A stretch of 64,000 nt of DNA, taken from NCBI RefSeq assembly GCF_002878395.1, contig NW_025892475.1, forward strand, positions 1-64,000. The letters are read 5' to 3'. Positions 11,781-24,066 of the stretch are shown piece by piece; positions within the stretch are counted from its first letter, which is position 1; each line of letters starts with the position of its first letter. A program made the position numbers and the translations under genes. Source of the stretch: Capsicum annuum (Eukaryota; Streptophyta; Magnoliopsida; Solanales; Solanaceae). Below the pieces are notes generated by a model. It made no database searches, had not been told where the DNA came from, and saw only the letters and a list, made by a program, of their open reading frames with translations.

Positions 11781-12447
11781 GTAATGTCGTAAGATGTAAG
11801 ATAAGTGTTTTTATCAATAAGACCAAGTGTGTTCCATAAATCTCTTAGAATTTTGGATAGTCTTAGGTTGAACTCTAACTGTATCATGTATTTTTCTCAT
11901 TCAGCTAGATTTTTTATTATCGTCCATGTGTAGAAATATGGGATCCTCTAAGGCATTGCTAAAACTTTGATATTGTCGAGTGTGAATGTGTGGAATCTAG
12001 TTTTAATTATTTTATATGTTGTACTCACTGGTTCTATCCTTCATACAGAATCACCAGTCACCCCATCTTGGTTATCAACTACACTAGAGACTTCATGCTC
12101 ATGGGAATTATTTATAAACATGGGTGGATAGTCCCTTTTTAAAGGATTAGACTTATACTTCAAGAGCATTCAATTAATCTAAATTATCTTTGATATAGTC
12201 ATCAATATATAGGCTATCATTCACATCTATTAGATTAGTAGTAGATGACTGTTCACCAATAAGAGGCTATGTTTGGCCATTAATAAAGATAGATAGGATG
12301 TTCTTAGGCATTCCTTTGTTTGTATTGAGAACAAATTCAGGAATGTTGTTTATGTTAGATGAGGACCTTGTGGGGTTCATCTTTGTGATATTGCTGGGGA
12401 GCTATTGATTTAGCTAAGAGTTAAGTTGCCGTTAAAAATTTACTTTA
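11781..12447 (-). pseudogene. U1 acidic segment of the coat-type polyprotein
   Basis: A diverged minus-strand segment matches 42080-42300 in U3 and both halves of the tandem duplication in U6 (55190-56083). Its frames are rich in D, E, S and N and lie between two zinc-knuckle regions. U1 has one copy. Multiple stops are present. Acidic stretches before the coat core are common in caulimovirids; no specific function is assigned. Confidence 0.5.
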
Positions 12448-12497
12448 TTTAGGACATGCTCTTGAATAGTGTCCCTTATCATGGTAGATGAAGTATT
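12448..12497 (-). pseudogene. U1 upstream zinc knuckle, both first cysteines lost
   Basis: The minus strand reads KYKYFIYHDKGHYSRACPK. The spacing is that of a CCHC knuckle, but the first two cysteines are tyrosines (TGC to TAC). The histidine and the last cysteine remain. U6 has the same two tyrosines at 56312-56362, whereas U2 keeps the second cysteine (36281-36331). Confidence 0.7.
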
Positions 12498-13467
12498 TAT
12501 ACTTTCCTAAATTTCTCTTTTTGGAGTATCTTTCACTTTTGCTAATTATGGGTTTATTATCCGGCGGTTTGTATGTTTTGGCTCGTCAGTATTTAATGTA
12601 CCACTTTTACCTCTCATGGAACTTTAAAAGTTAGGAAGATCCACTTGGCTTTACAACTAGATGTTATTGTGTTACATCTGAGTAGACAGATTCTGAACTT
12701 TTATCTAATATGGTGTCACCGATTAAAATTTCCTCATGTTTCTCAGTAGGATGGGAGTCTGTGTTAGAAGATAACTCTTTTGGAATATTCTTATAGTTCT
12801 TTGGGATAAGAGGACATGGGTCAACTAGATGGAGGTTGATCAAGTCAGCAGCTTTATCATCCTCAAGAAGGCATTATTTTAGCAAGACCTATTCTTCGTT
12901 GCGGAATTTCTCTCTAGGGATCTTCAAGGAATCATCAAAAGTGGTGGGATTTGGTTCACAACTTGAGATTATTATGTGTGCTGGATAAATTGGCCGGTCT
13001 AGTAGTTGTTCTTTTGTATCATAATTCTGGAGTCATTGTTCTTTTATATCACAATTCTGGGCTATTCTCTGAATAGGAAGAATATTTATCATTTCCCATA
13101 TATGTTTGGTGATATCAAGCTCAATATTTTGATTATCATTAGATATTGGGGTTGAGGACACGGGTATTAGTGAACTGATATAGTTGTGGTTCTTATAGTG
13201 TGAGGGATATATTAGTGGTGGTATGGGAAATAATGTTGAATTTGTTTGGAAGTTTTGAGTTTGTTGTGATTTAATGATTTCATACTTTGGGTGTTGGATT
13301 CCATCTTACAAGGAATCAGTCTCCTTGTGTTGTTGGAAAATAAAGCCAAACGGCAAGGTGCCATACAGACATACATCATATATTAATGTTTTGAGCCGAA
13401 GTTTTAAGACTTGCCAATGTTCTAAGGCCCTGGTAAGTCCATTATGTAGAGTTGGTATGATAACATT
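12498..13467 (-). pseudogene. U1 polyprotein segment upstream of the zinc knuckle
   Basis: This matches U6 at 56363-57200 (shared phrases gggatttggttcacaactt, gatattggggttgaggacac and ttctctgaataggaagaa). No family motif was recognised. It is interrupted at about 13467 by the 19-kb nested insertion and continues at 32654, where U6 reads straight through. Confidence 0.55.
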
Positions 13468-15207
13468 ATACCACAACCTACTTTATAAGTCATGATGGCA
13501 CTTGCTAACTTTCGCTGGTAAGTAAGCCAATACCACAACCCGAAGCTATAATAATGAATTAATTCGATAAGAAATGCCAACATTAGCCAAATTTAATGAG
13601 CAGAAGTTATAATATAAACATAGTGTTCTAATATAGCTAAACAGTCATCATAAAGTATCAATCCCAAGACCTAGTAAAGCCAGACAAGAGCATATAATGT
13701 CAATAATACAACCTAAAAAACTTAAAATATAGTGAACACATCCGTCTTAAATAATAAAGACTGAATGTAAAATATAGAGGGAAAATGGATGACACAAATT
13801 CCATGAGCTCACTATCTCTTAAACATCAAGCCCGCATGAACTCAAATCAACGATGGCAACTAGTACTTGTGTTCGCACCAAAAAGGTACAAAAGTATAGT
13901 ATGAGTACTAAAACAATGGGTCCTCATCGGTTGACTAATTTATGTCATGATATAAAGATGATATAATGCGAGATAATCCTAAGTCAACGTACAGAACTGA
14001 ACTTCAATCATCTACATCATCACTATATATAATAAGTAACCCAAAATAATAGTATAACATATGGAATCAACACATACCAATATCATCATGCATAAGAGAT
14101 AGACAATTCAGAACCTTAATGTATCACAAAGTATACACACAAGCAAGCATAAGTAACAAGTTGGCGCCAATACACCAACTAGTGCATAAAGTAAAGAACT
14201 CATCACTGCATCCCCTACTATGGGAGAGTACACCCAAAATATAATAATAATTCATTTAACAAAAAATGTTTCCAAGTCCTATCATTATTAAACCGTATTC
14301 CACATTCATTATCAATCAGTCATTTTATCGCAGTTTAATTGGTTACCAACATCGACCCCATAACTATATTCCATACAGCATCATCATTAGCTAATTATCA
14401 TAAATACCCTTTATCCACTACTTAGTAGCTAAGAAAGAATCATAACTATTCCATCAGATTCAAAACCATCACATTCTTATAGTCATCTATTAGGCAACTA
14501 TTCATCACTTAGCCATTTTAATACCTAATGCTCCTTAAATATGGATTATTTAACACTAACATTAATCACTAAGTGAATCCTGATTTTCAACTAGATTCAT
14601 GCTTACCAATTAGTCTCAATTAGTCAATTAAACAATAGCTATCACTAATCCATAGTTATCATTAATCATTGATCACACCAACTTATATGTGTTTAACAAT
14701 AGTGGGCCACATTCGGCATTCTAATGTCACATCCCATCCATATTTCACACATGGATATATATATGTATATATATATATTTAATCATAAAAGTTCCATACA
14801 TAATGCTAGCCGAACTCAATTCGGTAGATGCACACGTAGGCACATCAAATAAGAAATCCTCCATCCTTGCCAAGTATATCATAATCACAATCTTCTCTGT
14901 CCTTTCCGGTTATAAATATCATCATCAAAAACTTCTTTGGCCTTGTTAGGCATCAATATCGTTAGAATATGCAATTTAGTGTCGACAATAAAGAATAAGT
15001 CCCACAAAGTCTAAAGTAAATGACAAGCCCATAAGGTCTAAAGTAAATGTCATGCCTCATATGGCTAAAGTAAATGAACATAAACAAGAAGTAAAGAATA
15101 TCATACCTCCTATGTTCATAATTTGTCATCAATATAAATTTATCCATGGACATATATATGTAACACGAGAAATACAATTATCATTGGGTTTAAAGCATAA
15201 TTAGGAA
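13468..15207 (-). repeat. LTR-like fragment, left half of a split element
   Basis: About 1.7 kb of non-coding DNA lies between the broken U1 unit and element C. Phrases such as catgatggcac, ggtaagtaagccaatac and tagtatgagtac are of the kind found in long gypsy LTRs. With 32037-32653 on the far side it would make roughly 2.4 kb, the size of solo LTR B. Minus orientation is inferred from the right end (ggttattaca). A clear target duplication was not found. No gene is seen; frame 14962-15177 is low-complexity noise. Confidence 0.45.
14754..14779. repeat. AT microsatellite
   Basis: A run of AT dinucleotides with a GT interruption inside LTR-like sequence. Confidence 0.9.
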
Positions 15208-17524
15208 TGTAACTTCCCAGGTTGTCAATAAGCATGCCTTCTAGAATTATTAGTATCATGACTTACAATATTAATTATCATGCTTTGACTCTTAGGAAAA
15301 TTTCCTAGAATCCCGTTCTTTGGACCCAATACGACTCATGTTACGAGCCGTATGCTGGGGTACGAATGGTGAAGTCCTATCGTAAGCTAACCACTGTTAG
15401 TTGGTGGGATGGATTTTTTTACTAAAATGGATACGACTTATGGGTGAGTCACGTATGGTTGGGTACAAGTCATATAGATTACTCGTAAGGTGGATGGTGT
15501 TTTATCCTCATGGTGTTACATTCTGCCAGGGATACGAATTATGGGTATAGATCGTATGCTGAGGTGACGACTTACGTGGATGAGTCATATACTAAATAGT
15601 GTCTGAGCCATAGTTAAGGCTTGGTTATGATTGGGTGGGTATCAACTTTAAGGGAGGTTGCGACTCATAAGGAGGTCAGTCGTGACCTTATGTCGGGTTT
15701 TTATGAGATTTAAGTGGGGGTATTTTGGACCTTTCCCTACTTACCCTAATAAGGACCCACAAATTATAATACACTTAAGAGGTTATTTACCCTATTATTT
15801 TACTCTTAAACACTTTGAAACTCTTCCTAAACATATCATAATTCTCTTAAAATCTTTTGGGGCAAAGAGCTAGGGTTTCAACTAAGGGATTACATTGGGG
15901 ATTTTCTTGGTCAATTAATTCCATAAATATTCTTGGTTTAAGGCATTATTATCTTCCCTAATTGTAATTCCAATTAAATGCATGGTTACTTGGTTGATTC
16001 TATTGTTTTACTCTTGCATGATTATGGTTTTCAACTATTGATTTGGGGGTTTTGATGTTAAATTCTTGGTTATGATTCCTATGGTTTTAATTATATTTTC
16101 TATGCATTAATGTTTTTTTTGGACAATTTAATTGCATGGTAATGAATTTTGTTTTCGTTATATTATGCACCCAAGATGTTTGATAAAATGCTTATAAGGA
16201 TATGCTCATTACATCAACTTATTTTAATGGAACTTTTGCTTATATTCAGCTTATATATGAAACCTTAAATGTTTTTCAATGGTTTACAAAGGTTAATGGT
16301 TAGTTATTTATTATTGTGGAGAATATGGTAGTATCCAAAGAGGTTTAATAGGGCTAATTATAGGGCACTGGAATATCACATAAATCTAAATGGTTTTGCT
16401 TTGGATAATGCTTGGAAGTATAGTGGTATGATGATACTACTGGTTTATTGAATAGCCTTAGCTAATAAAAGCATAATTGGATTTTTTGGACTTTGTTTTA
16501 ATTGGGGATTAATGGCAGAAAGGGTAAGCTAAGCCATGGAAGCTGGCGGTCCCGAGGGGATCAAAATTGGAAACTCATATTTTTTGACATAAGGGGTCTT
16601 CGATGGCCATGTTTAAGTGTCATATTTATATTAGAGGGATGTACTAGTCATACCAGGGATATTGCTTGGTCATAGAGCTACATGTATTGAGACCACTTCA
16701 GTAGGGGGAGCCGAATCCATATTGCCCATGGGTGGTAGGACGGCTAAAAATTGGCATGCTAAACTCGGTCCATTTTCCTAGAACTTATATATGTATGTAT
16801 GGTTGTTTTCATTGGATGGTTTGGACTTGGTTTGGATAACTGGCATTACTTTATTCTTATCTCATATTTCATGCTAGTTTTCACCCGCTAACTCGTCTAC
16901 TAGTGGTTGTATACCCATACTATACAGGAACTGGTCATTCAAATCCTCCTTTATAGTACTTGATTTGGGGATAGCTTATTGGACTGAATTCATGATCTTC
17001 CATACTTTTTAAAGGCATCATTTCATGTTGCACATTCTTAGATATTTTACTTTTTTTTTGGATATTAGTTTTTGCCATGGTTGGCGGCATGTCCCAATGG
17101 GATATTTGTATTCTTTTGGATAGAGACTTTGTGGGACTTCTGGAGATTGGTATGGGCGGGATTAATATTAGTGTTGGAATTGGCATTAGAATAAGCTGGG
17201 TGGCTGGCATTATTGGATGATATTATTAGTTGTTCCATCATGTTACATTTAGGGTTTGATTAACATATTATGTTTAATATTTTCTAAATGGTTTAGTATG
17301 CTATAGATGGTTGGTTTGGTATGGTTAAACTCGATTGGGTCGGTCATGGTTGTGAACCTAACCTAGATTCTTTATTAGAGCAGTATGCCACATTTTATAT
17401 GCTTAAAATTCATCTTATCCAAGGTTGTATATGGTGGTTGGGTTTGGTTAAAGAGGCGATCCCTGGTCCTGGTTGGACTTGGGATGCCCATTATGACAAG
17501 GTTCTCATTTGAGCTATGTCTAGT
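15208..17524 (+). repeat. 5' LTR of element C
   Basis: It starts TGTAACTTCCCAGG, comparable to TGAAGCATCCCAGG at the 3' LTR start (22587), and ends against the primer site. From 15294 to about 16740 it matches 22606-24040 closely in order (shared phrases aatttcctagaatccc, ggcaaagagctagggtttc and ggagggatgtactagt). About 75 bp after the first 20 bp have no partner in the 3' LTR. Frames at 15658-17512 have no domain. Confidence 0.85.
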
Positions 17525-17537
17525 TGGTATCAGAGCC
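17525..17537 (+). promoter_or_regulatory. Primer-binding site of element C
   Basis: tggtatcagagcc matches the complement of the 3' end of plant initiator tRNA-Met, directly after the LTR. Element D has tggtatcaaagc in the mirrored place. Confidence 0.9.
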
Positions 17538-17728
17538 TAGGTTCATGGTCAATTGAGAGTCCACAAAGCCGTGTCAAGTAGAGTCTCTGTTAGGGGTATG
17601 TACTGCACCAAACTCATAAGGGAGAGGCTATAAGAAATTTAGGAATGTTTCACTTACTATTCTTTCTTTAAGCTTGAATTCTCAGTCATGGAATTTCCTC
17701 TTATCCTTGTTTGTTCATCCTTCAAATT

Positions 17729-18990
17729 ATGCCTCCTAAATATGAAACACAAGGAAATTCTTATGCTCTATTTGGAAGTGATGTTGAGAGAGCAGGTTCT
17801 ACTCTCGAGGTTTATCTTCAATCTAATAGTCCTATTCCTAATTGTACCAAAGTTTCTCCTTTCTCCTACTGCTCCTCAGGTCCCTCAGGGTAATACGACA
17901 ATTGAGGTGTTTTGTCAGTCTATGCATGCTATTGCCCAACTAGTTGTTGCTAAGTTTGAGTGAGGTACCACTAGCATTGTTTTTTATGAGGCTGCTAGGC
18001 TTGGAAAGTTTATGAAGATTAGTCCTTTAACTTTTATAGGAGTAAATATGGAGAAAGACCTTCAGGGCTTCTTGGTTAGATGAGAAGATCTTTTGGGTAA
18101 TAAAGGCTATTAATATGGAAGGAGTAAAATTTACAGCTTATCAACTCAAAGAGGTTGCTTATCTATGGTATGAGGAGTGGGACTGAGATAAGGGTAATAT
18201 AGAATAGGATGGTTTATGGGAGCCCTTTTTTAAAGCCTTTATTGATCATTTTTTTCTCAAGAGTTAAGGAAAGCTAAGATAAAGGAGTTCGTAAAGCTCA
18301 GGCAAAGAAAAATTTCTATGAATGAGGATACTTTAAAGTTCCATCAGTTTTCGAGGTATGCTCCTGATTTGGTAGTTGATACAAGGTCAAGAAAGAGGAA
18401 GTTTGCTTCTAGGCTGAACATAGATCTGATTCTAGAGAGAAAGACTGTTTTGCTTATGAAGAATATGGACGTGCTGAGGATGACTGTTCATATATAGCAG
18501 GTTGAGGATAAGAAGAGAAGGTAGGAAGAATATGGAGACAAGCAGGGTAAGCGGGGCAGTTTTTCTAATCATTGAGGTGCCCAGTATCAGGGTAGTCAAG
18601 ATGGTAGGGAGTGGTAGAAAAAGAAGTGCAGGATTTTTTGTTCCTTCTCTATTGCCAGTGCTCTTTACCCCCAGCTGTCAGGTGGAAGGCATCATCATAG
18701 TGCTGACAATTATTGAGCACAGAGAGCCCAGTCTCAGGCAAGCGAAGGTAAGTATTTCTTCGTATCCTTCTTGTCGGTTTCATAGTCCTCCTCATCAGGG
18801 ATTTTATGAGAAGGAAAGGGATAAATGCTTCAAGTTTGGCCAAGTACTCCATCATCTTAGGGATGTTCCGTCTAACAAGGTTGCTACGGGGGCGAATAAG
18901 ATTCAGGTAGCTTCATCTTCTATTCCTACACCCAACGGTGTGGCATCTATTTTTGTTATTGATCCTGGTTTTAGTGCTAGTTGAAATAGG
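17729..18990 (+). pseudogene. gag: Element C gag
   Basis: Gag forms the particle that packages the retrotransposon RNA. The start is MPPKYETQGNSYALFG, about 190 bp after the primer site. Later frames give the conserved capsid text KFMKISPLTFIGVNMEKDLQ, KLRQRKISMNEDTLKFHQF and SRYAPDLVVDTRSRKRKF. A C-terminal knuckle at 18826-18873 reads KCFKFGQVLHHLRDVPS, where two cysteines of CCHC have become F and V. Stops and at least three frame changes break it. The frame 18502-18984 covers the knuckle region. Confidence 0.85.
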
Positions 18991-19029
18991 TAGTATGATT
19001 TTCTATCCCATCAGGAATCTTAGACATCG

Positions 19030-19500
19030 CTTGATATTATTACTAGCACGTTATAGCTTTTTCCTCGTGACATATATTGTTTTCTTGATCTGGGTTCTAC
19101 CCATTCCTATGTGACTCTTTATATAGATATGTCTTTTGGTTTTGACAGGGAGATTATTTCGGATCTATTTTATATTTCTACCCTGGAAGGACATTCGGTC
19201 ATTACTGAACGGGTCTATAGGGTGTGTGTGGTATCTATGAGTGGTATAATAACATCAGTAGATTTGTTTGAGTTGGGTATGGTAGATTCTAATGTAATAT
19301 TGGGCATGGATTGGTTGCATTCTCACTATGAAAACTTGGATTTTCAAACTCGTAGGGTTATCTTTAGGTTCCCTGTTGAGCTAGAAATAAAATGGGAAGG
19401 TTCTTCCTTAGTACCAAAGGGAAAGTTTATTTCTTATCTTAATGCTCGAAGGGTAATCTCTAAGGGTTTTGTTTATCACTTGGTTTAGGTTAAATATTGT
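19030..19500 (+). pseudogene. pol: Element C aspartic protease
   Basis: The protease cleaves Gag-Pol. The active-site text LDLGSTHSYVT lies near 19084-19116 and is followed in one open frame by GREIISDLF-type text, MVDSNVILGMDWLHSHYENL and PKGKFISYLNARRVISKGFVYHL, the usual end of the chromovirus protease and the link to RT. The open part is 19111-19488. The active-site aspartate is kept. Confidence 0.88.
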
Positions 19501-20420
19501 AACTCGGAAGGTCCTTCATTGTAGTCAATTATAGTAGTTAATGAGTTTCGAGAGATCTTTTTGGATGATCTTCCAGGTGTTCCTCCAGATAAGGAAATAA
19601 AGTTTGGTATTGATTTTCTTCTGGATACTCCATATAGAATGGCTCCAGCTGAGTTAAGAAAACTCAAGGAGCAAATTAAAGATCTTCTAGACAAATGTTT
19701 TATTCATCCTAGCATTTCTCTATGGGGTGCACTAGCGTTGTTTGTGCACAAGAAGGATGGGTCTCTTCATGTGTGCATCGACTATAGGTAGTTGAATAAG
19801 GTAACATTCAAGAGCAAATATCCTCTTCCTTGGATACATGATCTATTTGACCAGTTGTAGGGTGCCAAGTTTTTCTCTAAGATAGATCTTCGATCTAGGT
19901 ACCATCAGTTGAAGATTAGGGAGGTGAATATCCCTAAGACAACTTTTGTCACTTGGTATGGGTATATGAGTTTTTGGTAATGTTATTTGGAATGACAAAT
20001 GCCCTAACAACATTTATTAATTTGATGAACAGGGTGTTTTAGCAGTATTTGGACCTCTTAATCTTTGTGTTTATTGATGATATTCTAGTGTATTTGAAAA
20101 GTGAGATGGATTATGCTAATTAACTCCATGTAGTATTGCACACCTTAAACAAACAATGGTTGTTTTCTATGTTCTCTAAGTGTGAGTTTTGGTTGAATGC
20201 TATCACTTTCTTGGGTCATATCATTTCTAGTGAAGGGATCATGGTGGATCTGTAGAAGGAGGTTAGAGGAAGAAGTGGACTACACCTAGGACTCCATCTG
20301 ATATTCAAAACTTCTTGGGTTTAACTAGGTATTATAGGCAGTTTATGGAGATTTTTTTGTTGATAGCTGCTTCTTTGACTAAGTTACATTAGAAGAAGGT
20401 TAAGTTTTCTTGGTCGGATG
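19501..20420 (+). pseudogene. pol: Element C reverse transcriptase
   Basis: Open text [20 protein letters not shown] and [20 protein letters not shown], then [16 protein letters not shown] with a stop, [28 protein letters not shown] and the catalytic box VFIDDILVYLKSEMD near 20066-20110, which is intact although the frame around it is not. FSKCEFWLNAITFLGHIIS and the thumb follow. At least six stops and two frameshifts are present. Confidence 0.9.
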
Positions 20421-20880
20421 TGTGTGAGGGGAGTTTTGAGAAGCTTAAGGATAAGTTGACTTTGACTCTAGTTTTGACTTTGCTAGAAAGCAATGATAAG
20501 CTCTTAGTTTATTGTGATGCACCTTAGGTTGGTCTTAGTTGTATGTTAATGCAGCATGGGAATGTGATAGCCTATGCTTCCAGGTAGTTGAAGGCGAATG
20601 AGAGGAACTATCCTACTCATGATTTGGAGCTGTTGTCCATTGTGTTTGCTTTGAAAATATAGCGACATTATTTGTATGGTGTTCACGTGGGTATCTTTTC
20701 TGATCACAAAAGCTTGTAGTATCTGTTCTCCCAGAAAGATTTGAATCTCAGGTATAGAGATGGCTTAAGATTCACAAGGACTATGATATGAGTCTTCAGT
20801 ACCACCCAAGTAAAGCTAACGTGGTTGCTGATGCTTTGAATAGGTTATCCATGGGTACTTTAGCTCATGTGGAAGAAGGA
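20421..20880 (+). pseudogene. pol: Element C RNase H
   Basis: LLVYCDAP (near 20503) carries the first catalytic aspartate, followed by CMLMQHGNVIAYASR, YPTHDLELLSIVFALK, YLYGVHVGIFSDHKSL and LFSQKDLNLRYRDGL. In element A the same order is seen on the opposite strand. Stops and a frame change near 20745 break it. Confidence 0.85.
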
Positions 20881-22400
20881 AAATGAGAATTGGTGAAGGA
20901 TATTCACCATTTTGCAAATCTTGGGATTTTTTCTTGGACTCCAAGGATGATGGTATGATAGTGCAAGAATTGGTTAGATCGTCTCTAGGTGCGAAGATTA
21001 AGGAGAAGCAAGTTTTAGATTTTTCCTTGATAAAAATCAAGGGTAGTGTTGGTGGGAAAAGAGTGGTGGATTTTGAGATTAGCGGTGATGGTACATTGCG
21101 GTACCAAGAGAGGTTATATGTTCCTGATATAGACAGTTTGTGAGTAAGGATCTTGGCTAAGGTGCACGAGTCGCGCTACGCTATTCATGCTGGTTCTACA
21201 AAGATGTACCATGATCTTAAGGAGATTTATTGGGGGAGTGGCATGAAGTAGGACATGGTTGATTTTTTGTCCAAATCCAAGGCATGTTAATAAGTTAAGG
21301 TTGAGCACATGAGGCCTGGTGGGTTGTATTAAGAAATAAAGTTGGCTAAATTAAAGTGGGAGGAGATCAATATGGATTTTGTTACCGGTTTTCTTCAGTC
21401 TCAGAATAAAAATAATTCGACTTGGGCCATAGTGGATAGGATGAAAAAGTCTATCCATTTCTTTCCCATATGAGAAGCTTTATCTTTAAGAGATTGTGTA
21501 ACTATATGAGGTGACTATTTTGATTATTTTTGATTATTTTTTATTGCGGTATACAATTTATGTCCCACTTATGGCGGTCTTTCCAGAAAGGGTTGGGGAC
21601 TAAGGTGAGTTTGAGTACTTCTTTACATCTGCAGACGACGGGTAGGTGGAAAGAACTATTCAGACATTGGAAGATATGCTTTGAGCCTGTGCGATTGATT
21701 ATGTTAGTAGTTGGGTGAAGCATCTACCTTTGGTAGAGTTTGCTTACAACAATAGCTATCATAAGGGTACTGGTATTGCTTTTTTTTAGGCGTTGTATGG
21801 TAGGAGGTGTAGATCTCTTATTGGTTGGTTTGAGCTCGGTGAGGCTGATTTATTTGGTTCATATTTGGTTCGTCAAGCTATGGAAAAGGTTAAGGTGATT
21901 CGGGATAGGCTCAAGGATGCCCAGAGTTATCAAAATTCCTATACCGATATTAGGCGTAGAGACTTGGAGTTTGCACTTGGGGATAAGGTTTTCCTTAAGG
22001 TGTCTCCTATGAAGGGAGTAATGCATTTTGGAAAAAAGGTAAAGCTTAGTCCTCAGTACATTGGTCCTTATGAGATTTTGAGGAGAGCAAGCAATGCTGC
22101 GTATGAGTTGGAGGTGCCATCTAGCTTTAGTTTGGTTCATCCAGTATTTATTCTTTCTATGTTGAGGAAGTGCATTAGTGACCTGTCTTCGATTGTTCCT
22201 CTGGAGGGGTTGGATATCTCGAATTCTCTGTCTTATGAAGAAGTCTCAGTTGAGATATTGGATAGGCAAGTTAACTACTTGCAGACCAAGGATATGATCT
22301 GGATAAGGTTCTATGGCGAAACCATAAGGTGTAAGAGGCCATGTGGGAAGCTGAGGAGGACATGAAGTCCAAGTATCCACTCTTGTTTTCTACTCCTAAT
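20881..22400 (+). pseudogene. pol: Element C integrase and chromodomain
   Basis: Zinc-region text HAGSTKMYHDLKEIYWGSGMK, with the second cysteine of the C..C pair replaced, then WEEINMDFVTGFLQSQ and WAIVDRMKKS of the catalytic core. The frame 21793-22365 carries MYGRRCRSLIGWFELGEADL, IRRRDLEFALGDKVFLKVSP, LSPQYIGPYEILRRASNAAY and HPVFILSMLRKC. A chromodomain begins at VSVEILDRQVN and changes frame near 22300, continuing as EEDMKSKYPLLF in another frame. The core between 21440 and 21790 is badly broken. Confidence 0.88.
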
Positions 22401-22574
22401 ATTCATATGGAAGTTATGTGTCTTGAATACATCTTTATTTTATGAGTTTGCTAAAGGAATGATTAACATCATAGCCTCTTTGTTTCAAACTTTGTTAAAG
22501 GGAAGTTTTATAATGCAAATGACTCTGTGTGTGGTTACCTCTACCTTATCCGTCATTCGGGGATGAATGTTCCT
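22401..22574 (+). other. 3' untranslated part of element C
   Basis: Non-coding link between the chromodomain and the polypurine tract. The last 50 bp (ending ggatgaatgttcctag) are shared with element D on the other strand. Confidence 0.6.
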
Positions 22575-22586
22575 AGTGGGGGAGAC
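22575..22586 (+). promoter_or_regulatory. Polypurine tract of element C
   Basis: agtgggggagac directly before the 3' LTR start. Element D has ttggggagac in the mirrored position. Confidence 0.8.
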
Positions 22587-24066
22587 TGAAGCATCCCAGG
22601 TTTGGACCTTTAGAAAAATTTCCTAAAATCCTGTTCTTCGGACCCAATATGACTAATGGTATAAGATGTATACTGGGGTAGGAGTGGTGATGTCTGTAAG
22701 ATGACAAGTGAAAGTTGGTGGGATGGCTTTGGTTGTTAGAATAGATACGACTTAGGGGTGAGTATAGTATGGTTGGGTACAAGTCGTATAGGTGAATTGT
22801 AAAGTGGACAGTGTTTGATCCTCCTAGTGTTACATTCTACCAGGGATACGGATTATGTGTATGGATCGTATGCTGAGGTTACGACCTTGGTGGATAAGTC
22901 ATATATTTGACGTTGTCTAATCCATGGTTGAGGCTTGGTTACGATTAGGTGGGTATCAACCGTAAGGGAGGTTACGACTTGTAAGGGGGTCTGTTGTGAC
23001 CTTGTGTCGGGTTTTTATGGGATTTAAGTGGGGGTATTCTGGATATTTCCCTTGTTACCGTAATAAGGACCCACGACTTCTAATACACTTAGGAGGTTAT
23101 TTACCTTAATATTTTACTCTTAAACACTTAGAAACTCTTTCTAAACATATCATAATTCTGTTAAGAACTTTTGGGGCAAAGAGCTAGGGTTTCAACTAAG
23201 GGATTACTTTGGGGCTTATCTTGGTGAATTTTTTCCATCAATCTTCTTTGTTTAAGGCATGATTCTCTTCCCTAATTGTAATTTCAATTAAAGGCATGGT
23301 TACTTGGTTGATTTCATGGTTTTACTTTTGCATGGTTATGGTCTTCAACTCTTGATTTGGGGGTTTTGATGTTAAATGCTTGGTTATGATTTCCTACATT
23401 TTAATTATGTTTTCTATGCATTAACAGTGGTTTTGGACAAGTGAATTTCATGGTAATGGTTTAATGGTAATGGAAATTGGTTTTGGTTATATTATACCTC
23501 CAAGGTATTTGATTAAATACTTATAACGATATGTTCATCACATTGACTTATTTTAATGGAACTCTTGCTTGTTTTCAGCTTATTTATGAAATCTTAAATG
23601 TTTTTCAATGGTTTGCAAAGGTTAATGGATAATTGGTTATGGTTGTGGAGAACATGGAAGTCTCCCGAGAGGTTTAATAGGGCTAATGATAGGGTACTTA
23701 AATGTCCCCTTATTCTAAATGGTTTGGCTATGGATAATGCTTGCAAGTATGGTGGTATGACGATACTACTGGTTTATTGAATAGCCTTTATTAATAAAAG
23801 GATAATTGAATTGTTTGGACTTGGTTTTAATTGGGCATTAATGCTGGAAGTGGCGGATCTGGGGGGATAAAAACCGAAAACTCATATTTGCCTATATGAG
23901 GGGTCTTTGATGGCCACGTGTGAGTGTCACGTTTATATTGGAGGGATGTACTAGTAATCCCAAGGATATGCCTGGTCGTTCAGCTACACACACTAGGAGC
24001 CTTTCAGCAGGGAGAGATGAACCCATATGGCCCGTGGCTAGTAGGTTGGCTAAGCAACACAACCCT
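22587..24066 (+). repeat. 3' LTR of element C, truncated
   Basis: It matches the 5' LTR of C from its start to about the block with acccatatggcccgtgg, then ends at the palindrome centre. About 800 bp of the LTR's 3' part are missing. The frame 23598-23780 is an LTR frame with a mirror image at 24363-24551 and is not a gene. Confidence 0.85.

Larger units (their letters stand above)
15208..24066 (+). mobile_element. Element C: Ty3/gypsy chromovirus with truncated 3' LTR
   Basis: The order is 5' LTR (15208-17524), tRNA-iMet primer site (17525), gag (from 17729), protease, RT, RNase H, integrase, chromodomain, polypurine tract (22575-22586) and a 3' LTR cut short at 24066. All domains are present in the canonical chromovirus order, but frames are broken by many stops. 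The LTR family is shared with element D, which lies head-on against it. The two 3' LTRs abut at a perfect 19-bp palindrome centre. Confidence 0.9.
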
